The position numbers were made by a program, and so were the translations under genes. A model generated the notes under the pieces. The model did no database searches and was not told the DNA's origin. It saw only the letters and a list, made by a program, of their open reading frames with translations. Below, piece by piece: positions 6,811 through 12,358 of a stretch of 12,358 bases of DNA; within the stretch, counting starts at the first letter, position 1, and every line of letters starts with the position of its first letter. The stretch comes from Bacillota bacterium (GTDB lineage Bacteria > Bacillota > Clostridia > Christensenellales > Aristaeellaceae): assembly GCA_023458835.1 (NCBI GenBank), contig JAEWWY010000389.1, positions 1 through 12,358 of the forward strand, written 5' to 3'.

Positions 6811-7779
6811 TCAACGTTCTTCCCTGAAATAATGGATGCCGCAGCCTTTTGGCTGCTGGTTTTCGCGGCGCTGCCGTATGCTGGATACCACCAGCACAAC
6901 GCATGTGGTCACAAAGGGCACCATGGCGAATACGGCGCCGGGGATGGAAATGACGGAGCCCGGTATGTACAGCCGAAGCACGCTTAAAGCGCCGAAGACC
7001 AGCGAACCCAGAATGGCCCGGTGCGGGCTCCAGGCAGCGAAGATCACCAGCGCCACCGCGATCCACCCCTGCCCCGCCACGGAGCTGTAGGTCCAGCTTC
7101 CCCCGCAGGTGACCAGGGCGATATACCCGCCGCCCAGGCCGCAGATGCCCCCGCCCAGAACGGTATGCACATACTTGTACAGGCTTACGTCCACCCCTGC
7201 CGCATCCGCGGCTGCCGGGTTTTCCCCCACGGCGCGCACGTTCAGCCCCAGGCGGGTGCGGTGCAGGTACCAGCCGGCGGCAATGGCCAGCGCCACCGCC
7301 AGATACGTAAAGATGCTGTGGTTGAATATGAGCTTGCCGATGTAGGGGATCTGCGTCAGCGCGCCCATCTGCAAGGGCCGGAAGGCCGCCTTCACGGAAT
7401 CCGCCACCACTGCCGCGCCGCTTGGCGAGGTGTTGATCATATTGCCGCCCAGGAAGTTGGCCAGGCCCGTACCGAAGATGGTGAGCGTAAGGCCCGTCAC
7501 ATTCTGGTTCGCCCGCAGGGTGACCGTCAGGAAGGCGTACATCAGCGCGCCTATGGCCCCGCCCAGGAAGGAGAATGCAAGCGCCAGCAGCGGGCTGGAA
7601 AAATAATACCCGCCCATGAACCCCATCACGGCGCCCATATACATCATGCCTTCCACGCCCAGGTTCAGGTTCCCGGCCTTTTCGGTCAGGATCTCCCCCA
7701 GCGTGCCGAAAAGCAGCGGCACCCCCGCCAGCATGGAGGCATACACAAAGGCCGTAAGCCCATCCGCAAACGCCGTCAT
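6811..7779 (-). CDS. BMP-family purine/nucleoside ABC transporter permease 2
   Basis: A 322-aa multi-pass permease of the BPD_transp_2 (RbsC/LivH-like) family. It forms the smaller of two channel subunits in nucleoside importers such as Bacillus NupQ (YufQ). The family signature GEILTEKAGNLNLGVEGMM is at residues 28-46, where the ATPase-coupling loop lies. The rest is a series of hydrophobic segments, ending in a basic, glutamine-rich tail (about 301-322). The ATG at 7779 overlaps the previous permease's TGA as ATGA, typical of translational coupling. Pairing with the BMP binding protein and xpt suggests a purine base or nucleoside as substrate. The exact substrate is inferred, not seen. Confidence 0.92.
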   Translation of the reverse strand: MTAFADGLTAFVYASMLAGVPLLFGTLGEILTEKAGNLNLGVEGMMYMGAVMGFMGGYYFSSPLLALAFSFLGGAIGALMYAFLTVTLRANQNVTGLTLTIFGTGLANFLGGNMINTSPSGAAVVADSVKAAFRPLQMGALTQIPYIGKLIFNHSIFTYLAVALAIAAGWYLHRTRLGLNVRAVGENPAAADAAGVDVSLYKYVHTVLGGGICGLGGGYIALVTCGGSWTYSSVAGQGWIAVALVIFAAWSPHRAILGSLVFGALSVLRLYIPGSVISIPGAVFAMVPFVTTCVVLVVSSIRQRRENQQPKGCGIHYFREER

Positions 7780-8882
7780 GCTTCCGCCCCCTTCCCGAAG
7801 GCCGCCTTGCGCCTGATCAGCCGGTAGGTCAGGAAAAACTCGGCCCCCAGCACAAAGAACAGGATGATGCCCTGCAGCACCTGCGCCACGGAGGTGGAAA
7901 TTTTAAACACGGACTGGATCGTGCCGCAGCCCTTTTCCAGCACCCCGAACAAAACGGACACCACCATGATGCCAGCAGGGGAGAGCCGGGCCAGCCAGGC
8001 GACTATGATGGCTGTGAAGCCCACGCCCCCGGCCACCGCTTCCGTCAGCACCCTGTCCGCGCCGCTGACCTTCATCACCCCGGCCAGGCCGCAGATGCCG
8101 GCGCTTAAGAACATGGTCCGGAGCACGATCCTTTTGACCGGCATGCCGGCATACCTGGCCGTATTTTCATTTTCGCCCACGACGGTCAGCTCGTATCCCT
8201 GCTTTGTGTAGCGAAGGTATAAAAACACCGCCGCCACCAGCACGATGGCCGCGATCCAGCCGATATTCACCCCCAGCACCACAGGCATTCTCGCGCCGGC
8301 CGCAAAGCGCGGCATCTGCGGAAAGCCCATGGATTTGGGGTCCCTCCAGGGCCCTTCCCGAAGGTATTGAATAATATACAGCGCCACATAATTCATCATC
8401 AGGGTGAACAGCGTTTCGTTGGTGCCAAAGCGCGTCTTGAACCAGGCCGGGATCATGCCCCACAGCCCGCCGGCCAGAATGCCTGCCGCCGCCATCAGGA
8501 TCAAAAGCAGCCAGGAGGGCAGCGTGTTGTGGTGATAGGCAAAGTAGCTTGCGGCAATGGCCCCGATGCAAATCTGCCCTTCCGCGCCGATGTTCCAGAA
8601 TTTCATCTTAAACGCAAGCAGTATTCCCAGCGCCGTAATGCAAAGCGGGATGGCGATTTTCACCGTCTCCCGTATATTGCTTTCGCTTCCCAGCGCGCCG
8701 GAAACCAGCGTTCCGTACACGGCAATGGGATCAAGCCCCAGCGCCAGCAAAAACAGCCCGCCCGTGAACAATGCGGCCACTACCGCCAGCAGGCGGTAGC
8801 CGGCGGCCTTTACGGGCGGCAGCGCGTCCCGCTGCACCATATGGAAAAGCGGCTGGCGTACATGCGCGCGCGTGTCAGACAT
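7776..8882 (-). CDS. BMP-family purine/nucleoside ABC transporter permease 1
   Basis: A 368-aa permease, the larger channel subunit of the same importer and similar in class to Bacillus NupP (YufP). After a hydrophilic N-terminus (about 1-28), the first hydrophobic segment starts near residue 30. The characteristic FKMKFWNIGAEGQICIGA is at about 91-108, the equivalent of the coupling region in its partner. Several more membrane segments follow, including the loop VVGENENTARYAGM seen in this family. The ATG at 8882 has GAGG 6 nt upstream and overlaps the end of the ATPase gene by 8 nt. Its own TGA overlaps the next permease start by 4 nt. These overlaps favour equal output of the membrane and ATPase subunits. 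Confidence 0.93.
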   Translation of the reverse strand: MSDTRAHVRQPLFHMVQRDALPPVKAAGYRLLAVVAALFTGGLFLLALGLDPIAVYGTLVSGALGSESNIRETVKIAIPLCITALGILLAFKMKFWNIGAEGQICIGAIAASYFAYHHNTLPSWLLLILMAAAGILAGGLWGMIPAWFKTRFGTNETLFTLMMNYVALYIIQYLREGPWRDPKSMGFPQMPRFAAGARMPVVLGVNIGWIAAIVLVAAVFLYLRYTKQGYELTVVGENENTARYAGMPVKRIVLRTMFLSAGICGLAGVMKVSGADRVLTEAVAGGVGFTAIIVAWLARLSPAGIMVVSVLFGVLEKGCGTIQSVFKISTSVAQVLQGIILFFVLGAEFFLTYRLIRRKAAFGKGAEA

Positions 8883-10401
8883 ACGTTTCCTCGCTTTTCT
8901 CCGCCTTCAGGGCGTCCGTCATTTTCATGCCCAGCAGTTCCTTGGTGGCAAATATGGCCGGTACGATGGCGGTGACCCGCCCGCCGCACATGACCAGGAT
9001 CCGGTCGCTAAGCTCCAGCAGCACGTCCAGATCCTCGCCGATAAACAAAATGCCCACGCCCCGCTGCTTCTGCTCATTGAGCAGATCATAGATGGTGTGG
9101 CTGGAGTTGATATCCAGGCCCCTGACGGGATACGCGGTGATCAGCACCCTGGGATTGCTGTCGATCTCCCGGCCCAGCAGCACCTTTTGCACATTGCCGC
9201 CGCTCAGCTTCTTCACGGCGATGTTCACGCCGGGGGTGGAGATTTTCAGCCTTTCGATCAGCCGCCTGGCCAGCGCCCGGGCCGGCTTGCGGCTTAGGAG
9301 CATGCCCTTTTGGTCCCGGTAGGTTTTCAGCAGCATGTTGTCTGTCAAATTCATGCCGCCAACCAGCCCCATGCCCAGCCGGTCTTCCGGGATGAAGGAC
9401 ATGGAAATGCCCTTTTGAATGATCTCCCTTGGCGTCAGGCCGTCGATCCGCTGGCCCGTGAGCATGATCTGACCCCCGTGGATGGCCTGCAGCCCGGCAA
9501 TGGCCTCGCACATTTCCTTCTGCCCGCTGCCCGCTACCCCGGCCACGCCCAGGATTTCCCCCGCCTGCAGGGTAAAGCTGACGTTCTTCAGCCGCTCCCC
9601 GCCCTCAGCGCTCCTCACGGTCACTTCCCGCACGTCCAGCAGCGTTTCGCCCGGCTCCGCCTCCGCCCGGTGAATCTGCAAATCCACGGGGCGTCCCACC
9701 ATCAGCTCAGTCAGATGCTGCACATGGGTACGGGCCGTTTCCACGGTATCGATGCTTTCCCCACGGCGCAGGATGGTTACCCGGTCGGAGATGGCCATGA
9801 CCTCATTCAATTTGTGGGTGATGATGACGATGGCCCGGTTGTCTTCCCGCATCTTGCGCAGGATATCAAAGAGCCTTTCCGTCTCCTGGGGCGTCAGAAC
9901 CGCGGTAGGCTCGTCCAGGATCAGGATGTCCGCTCCCCGGGCCAGCACCTTCAATATTTCCACCGTCTGCTTTTCGCCTACGGACATGTCGTATATTTTT
10001 TTGTCCAGGGATACGTTCAGGCCGAAGCGGGCGCACAGGTCATTCAGATCCCGGCGCTTGCGGCCGCCTTCGCCAAGCAGGATATTCTCCCTGGCCGTCA
10101 GCACATCCACCAGCTTGAAATGCTGATGGATCATGCCCACCCCAAGCTGGATGGCCTCCCTGGGCGAGCGGATGCTCACCTCCCGCCCGTGAAGGAATAT
10201 TTGGCCGCTGTCGGGCTTGTAGATGCCTGAGAGCATGTTCATCAGCGTCGTCTTGCCGGAGCCGTTCTCCCCCAGCAGCGCCAGGATCTCCCCGCGCTTT
10301 ACCGTCAGGCAGATATTCCGGTTGGCCTGCACCTGCCCAAAACGCTTCGATACGCCGCGCAGCTCAATGGCGTAGGGCACCGCGGGTTGTTCCTTTTGCA
10401 C
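8875..10401 (-). CDS. Double-domain ABC transporter ATPase of the BMP-family importer
   Basis: A 508-aa cytoplasmic ATPase with two tandem nucleotide-binding domains, of the class of Bacillus NupO (YufO) and RbsA. Domain 1 has Walker A GENGSGKT (44-51), a Q-loop near Gln93, signature SVGEKQ (140-145), Walker B ILILDEP (159-165) and H-loop His196. Domain 2 has a degenerate Walker A, GVAGSGQKE (288-296), signature LSGGN (399-403) and an unusual Walker B, VLITAYPVRGLD (419-430), with no acidic residue before the Pro. A weakened second site is normal in this family, so hydrolysis is expected mainly at one composite site. The start is a GTG at 10401-10399 preceded by AAGGAAGG with a suitable spacer. 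It is the first gene of a three-gene transcript with both permeases, under the promoter at 10440-10468. Confidence 0.95.
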   Translation of the reverse strand: MQKEQPAVPYAIELRGVSKRFGQVQANRNICLTVKRGEILALLGENGSGKTTLMNMLSGIYKPDSGQIFLHGREVSIRSPREAIQLGVGMIHQHFKLVDVLTARENILLGEGGRKRRDLNDLCARFGLNVSLDKKIYDMSVGEKQTVEILKVLARGADILILDEPTAVLTPQETERLFDILRKMREDNRAIVIITHKLNEVMAISDRVTILRRGESIDTVETARTHVQHLTELMVGRPVDLQIHRAEAEPGETLLDVREVTVRSAEGGERLKNVSFTLQAGEILGVAGVAGSGQKEMCEAIAGLQAIHGGQIMLTGQRIDGLTPREIIQKGISMSFIPEDRLGMGLVGGMNLTDNMLLKTYRDQKGMLLSRKPARALARRLIERLKISTPGVNIAVKKLSGGNVQKVLLGREIDSNPRVLITAYPVRGLDINSSHTIYDLLNEQKQRGVGILFIGEDLDVLLELSDRILVMCGGRVTAIVPAIFATKELLGMKMTDALKAEKSEETYV

Positions 10402-10439
10402 GCAAGCACCTTCCTTAAATCATGGAAAAACTAATCACT

Positions 10440-10468
10440 AGTATACCTGAATATTCGATCCTTTTCAA
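10440..10468 (-). promoter_or_regulatory. Sigma-A promoter for the ATPase-permease genes
   Basis: On the minus strand, TTGAAA (10468-10463) and TATACT (10445-10440) are separated by exactly 17 nt, matching 5/6 of each consensus box. The expected start is near 10433, giving an ~32-nt leader to the GTG at 10401. It allows the ATPase and permeases to be transcribed separately from xpt and the binding protein, which end at the terminator at 10921-10962. Confidence 0.8.
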
Positions 10469-10471
10469 GAG

Positions 10472-10484
10472 AAAGCCGAACATT
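10472..10484 (+). promoter_or_regulatory. PurBox-like motif 1
   Basis: AAAGCCGAACATT matches 12 of 13 positions of the Bacillus/Lactococcus PurR PurBox consensus AWWWCCGAACWWT. The mismatch is G at the fourth position. It lies just upstream of the -35 box of the transporter promoter. Its orientation is opposite to that promoter. A PurR role fits the purine transporter context but is inference. Confidence 0.45.
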
Positions 10485-10514
10485 CCGCCCTCCTCTTGCC
10501 GGATCTTGCGGCAA

Positions 10515-10527
10515 AATAGCGAACATT
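10515..10527 (+). promoter_or_regulatory. PurBox-like motif 2
   Basis: AATAGCGAACATT again matches 12 of 13 PurBox positions, with G for C at the fifth. It is a direct repeat of motif 1 offset by 43 bp, sharing CGAACATT. Known Bacillus PurBox pairs are inverted and closer together, so this layout is not canonical. Confidence 0.4.
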
Positions 10528-10576
10528 GGGCCGCCATTTGCAGCTTCCGGGCAATCCTGGCGGCTTCGCAATATTC

Positions 10577-10607
10577 TTGTACCCCTAAGCCGGGAATCTG
10601 TTATACT
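10577..10607 (+). promoter_or_regulatory. Residual promoter of the glycerophosphodiesterase remnant
   Basis: TTGTAC (10577-10582) and TATACT (10602-10607) lie 19 nt apart, upstream of the pseudogene at 10642. The -10 box is good, but the spacing is longer than ideal. It may still produce a short transcript opposite to the transporter genes. Confidence 0.35.
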
Positions 10608-10641
10608 GTTTCATGAAATAAGCAGGCTGATGAGGTATTGT

Positions 10642-10881
10642 ATGCCAATTCCTTTATTGACCGCCCATTCCGGGTGTGACGGAACGAAGGATAATTCCAT
10701 GGAGTTTGTTTCCCATGCGCTTGGGCTTCCCGTGGACTGCGTGGATATAACATCACCACCCGGAATGCAAGGCGGGCATGCGGGATGATGCGCAAACCGC
10801 CCTGTGCGCCTTGCTGAGGCGGTGCCTCTTAACCAGCGCCGCGGCAATGTTCCTGTGGCTGTGCATATTGTCTGCGCTTAG
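10642..10881 (+). pseudogene. Decayed N-terminal remnant of a glycerophosphodiester phosphodiesterase
   Basis: The ATG at 10642 follows GAGG with a 6-nt spacer and opens MPIPLLTAHSGCDGTKDNS followed by MEFVSHALGLPVDCVDI. This closely resembles the start of GDPD-family enzymes (beta-strand, catalytic His in TAHSGC, then DNS.E and VD.VEVDI). The frame then breaks. A shift to the +1 frame near 10755 restores family-like HHHPECKAGMRDDAQTA. A second shift near 10808 gives LAEAVPLNQRRGNVPVAV and then a TAG at 10879-10881. In frame 1 the peptide stops at 10786-10788. Only about the first third of a ~240-aa enzyme is left. Intact family members hydrolyse glycerophosphodiesters to glycerol 3-phosphate and an alcohol. 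This copy cannot. Family recognition rests on motif memory, and the exact frameshift points are approximate. Confidence 0.6.
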
Positions 10882-10920
10882 CGCGGCAGTCCCAATACCG
10901 CAAGCAAAAGCACGCAACGC

Positions 10921-10962
10921 AAAAAAAGCCGGCCAGGCATTTTCGCCTGACCGGCTTTTTTT
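10921..10962. terminator. Strong intrinsic terminator after the BMP binding-protein gene
   Basis: An 11-position stem with one mismatch (GCCGGCCAGGC 10928-10938 with GCCTGACCGGC 10945-10955) and a 6-nt loop is flanked by A7 on the left and T7 on the right. On the minus strand the T-run directly follows the stem, 6 nt after the binding-protein stop codon. It works in principle in both directions and would also end any transcript from the pseudogene. Partial readthrough would give more binding protein than membrane components. Confidence 0.93.
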
Positions 10963-10968
10963 GCATGA

Positions 10969-12063
10969 TTATTTCATTTCCACGCCTTTGACAAGCCAAT
11001 CGATGGCGCCGGCGATGTAAGCACGGTCCAGCTTTTCGCCTTCCTTGACGCGAAGCTCGCCCTGGTTGTCATAGATGGGGCCATGGAACACGTCGAACTC
11101 ACGGGTCATGATCTTGGCGCGGGCCGCTTCGATCGCTTCGGCGGTGCCTTCGGCAACGTTCTTGGTAAGGGGCGCGATGTCCACCATGCCGTCGGCCATA
11201 TCCAGGAAGAGGTTCTCAGGCTTCCAGGTGCCGTCGATCACGTTTTGCACCTCAAAGGTCACCACAGCGCCCCAGTTCCAGACGGGAGCGGTCAAAACGG
11301 CTTCGGGAGCGTCCACGCTCATATCGGAGTTGTAACCCACGCCCCACACGCCGCGTTCCTGGGCGGCGATCTGCGGCATGGCGGTATCACAGTGCTGGGC
11401 GATCACGTCGCATCCCAGGTCCAGCATCGCTTCCGCCGTCTGCCTCTCCAGGGTGGGATCATACCAGGTATTCATGTACTTGATATACACCACGGCGTCG
11501 GGGTTCACGCTCTGCACGCCCAGGGCGAAAGCGTCGCAGCCGCCGGTCACTTCGGGCGTCTGATAAGCCGCCACGTAGCCGATCTTGTTGCTCTTGGTCT
11601 TCAGGCCGGCGGCGATGCCGGTGAGATAACGGGCCTGATAGATGGCGCCGAAATAGTTGTTGAAGTTGGTATCATTGGATTTGAAGCCGGAGCAATGGGA
11701 GAAGATGACATTGGGATATTCCAGGGCCAATTCCTCAAAGAAATCCATATAGCCCCAGCTATTGCCGAAGATGATCTGGCAGCCGGCATCCACCAATTCC
11801 CGGACAGCGGTTTCGCAGGCGCTGTCTTCGCCCACGTTGGTCTTGATGATCACCTGCTCATCGGTAAGGCCCAGTTCTTCCTTCATGGCCAGGGTGCCTT
11901 GGTGATGGGCATAGGTGTAGCCCTTATCCACCACGTCGCCAATATAGATGAAGCCAACCTTCAGGTCTTCCTTGGCCACGGGCTTAAGTTCCGCAACGCC
12001 GGGCAGGGCCACTGCCAACACGAGCAACAGGGACAGGGCGGCCGCCAAAACCTTCTTCAACAT
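10969..12063 (-). CDS. BMP-family (PnrA-like) ABC transporter substrate-binding protein
   Basis: A 364-aa exported solute-binding protein, type-I periplasmic-binding fold. The first ~25 residues are a signal peptide, probably cut near GVA|ELK. There is no lipobox cysteine. The mature part shows family landmarks: KVGFIYIGDVVDKGYTYAH (37-55), QIIFGNSWGYMDF, a conserved GYVAAYQTPEV hinge region, and VWGVGYNSDMS lining the expected ligand pocket. It resembles the purine-binding BMP subgroup common in Proteobacteria more than the lipidated PnrA/TmpC nucleoside receptors. The ATG at 12063 follows GGAGG with a 7-nt gap after the core. It lies 44 nt after xpt with no convincing promoter between, so the two are probably co-transcribed, and a terminator follows. 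The likely ligand is xanthine, hypoxanthine or a purine nucleoside, inferred from xpt. Confidence 0.93.
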   Translation of the reverse strand: MLKKVLAAALSLLLVLAVALPGVAELKPVAKEDLKVGFIYIGDVVDKGYTYAHHQGTLAMKEELGLTDEQVIIKTNVGEDSACETAVRELVDAGCQIIFGNSWGYMDFFEELALEYPNVIFSHCSGFKSNDTNFNNYFGAIYQARYLTGIAAGLKTKSNKIGYVAAYQTPEVTGGCDAFALGVQSVNPDAVVYIKYMNTWYDPTLERQTAEAMLDLGCDVIAQHCDTAMPQIAAQERGVWGVGYNSDMSVDAPEAVLTAPVWNWGAVVTFEVQNVIDGTWKPENLFLDMADGMVDIAPLTKNVAEGTAEAIEAARAKIMTREFDVFHGPIYDNQGELRVKEGEKLDRAYIAGAIDWLVKGVEMK

Positions 12064-12107
12064 AGTTTCTCCTCCGTTTTCTATAGTTGCGCTTGTTTAT
12101 TTCTTTA

Positions 12108-12358
12108 TCAACCGCCGCCGCGCACAAGAATCTTGCCATCCTGTATCGTATCGACGATTGCCAAAGACGTCACCTTGATCCCCAATTCACGAAGGCGCCT
12201 TCCCCCGGGCTGGAATCCCTTTTCAATGCAGATCCCAACGCCTGTCAAAGCGCATCCCGCCTGCTGCAAAATATCCCGCAGCCCATCGACCGCCTCGCCG
12301 TTGGCCAGAAAATCGTCGATGATCAGCACCCGCTGCCCGGGCCGCAAGTATTCCCTGC
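12108..12358 (-). CDS. xpt: Xanthine phosphoribosyltransferase, C-terminal part (cut by window edge)
   Basis: The frame enters from the window edge (REYLRPGQ...) and ends at TGA 12110-12108, leaving about 82 C-terminal residues. VLIIDDFLANGEA is the PRPP-binding signature of xanthine phosphoribosyltransferase. The following VGICIEKGFQPG and VTSLAIVD segments also fit Xpt and differ from the PurR repressor's C-domain. The enzyme converts xanthine and PRPP to XMP in the cytoplasm. Adjacent transport genes place uptake and salvage together. Bacillus xpt is controlled by a guanine riboswitch, but the upstream region is outside the window, so this cannot be tested here. Confidence 0.9.
   Translation of the reverse strand, partial: REYLRPGQRVLIIDDFLANGEAVDGLRDILQQAGCALTGVGICIEKGFQPGGRRLRELGIKVTSLAIVDTIQDGKILVRGGG

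Noticed and set aside
7021..7827. A 268-codon plus-strand frame opposite the permeases
   Set aside because: It is antisense to two conserved permeases. Its His/Gln/Arg-rich composition is typical of a GC-rich shadow frame.
9135..9160. Missing acidic Walker B residue in the second ATPase domain
   Set aside because: A degenerate second nucleotide site is usual in the RbsA/NupO class, so it does not suggest a broken gene.
10778..11020. An 80-codon plus-strand frame with a hydrophobic stretch
   Set aside because: Its beginning reads as part of the decayed GDPD gene in a shifted frame, it runs through the terminator hairpin and into the antisense of the binding-protein gene, and it lacks a ribosome site. 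It is not an independent membrane protein.

Overview
The window looks like chromosome from a GC-rich Gram-positive anaerobe of the Bacillota, most likely an uncultured or gut-type Clostridia lineage. This is inferred from strong AGGAGG-type ribosome sites, consensus sigma-A promoters, a Bacillus-like NagB, an xpt-linked BMP-family transporter, and a zinc-ribbon/TM/TPR-like protein of a kind I associate with clostridial genomes. No taxonomic marker is present, so the assignment is tentative. All genes but nagB and a decayed gene lie on the minus strand.

Positions 1-1010 hold the first codons of an unknown gene leaving the window, then a small HUH (Y1) transposase of the RAYT class. The transposase lies between two diverged ~120-bp repeats, each made of two inverted REP-like hairpins (REPIN-like). 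Positions 1011-5093 are a two-gene unit: a secreted 400-aa protein of unknown function, then a 939-aa membrane protein with a zinc ribbon, one TM helix and about 16 repeats of ~37 aa. Positions 5094-5454 carry divergent promoters. One is a perfect TTGACA-17-TATAAT promoter flanked by palindromes, driving nagB (glucosamine-6-phosphate deaminase). nagB converges on a 110-aa HEAT-repeat protein across a bidirectional terminator.

Positions 6811-12358 encode purine salvage: xpt (xanthine phosphoribosyltransferase, cut by the window edge), a BMP-family substrate-binding protein, then a double-domain ATPase and two permeases whose reading frames overlap. The binding-protein gene is separated from the ATPase gene by a strong terminator, a frameshifted remnant of a glycerophosphodiester phosphodiesterase on the opposite strand, two PurBox-like motifs and a near-consensus promoter. 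The transporter is therefore probably transcribed as two units. It likely imports a purine base or nucleoside (the exact substrate cannot be read from sequence), which Xpt or other salvage enzymes convert to nucleotides.

The least explained parts are the secreted protein/repeat protein pair, the RAYT-REPIN cluster, and the regulatory region at 10402-10968.
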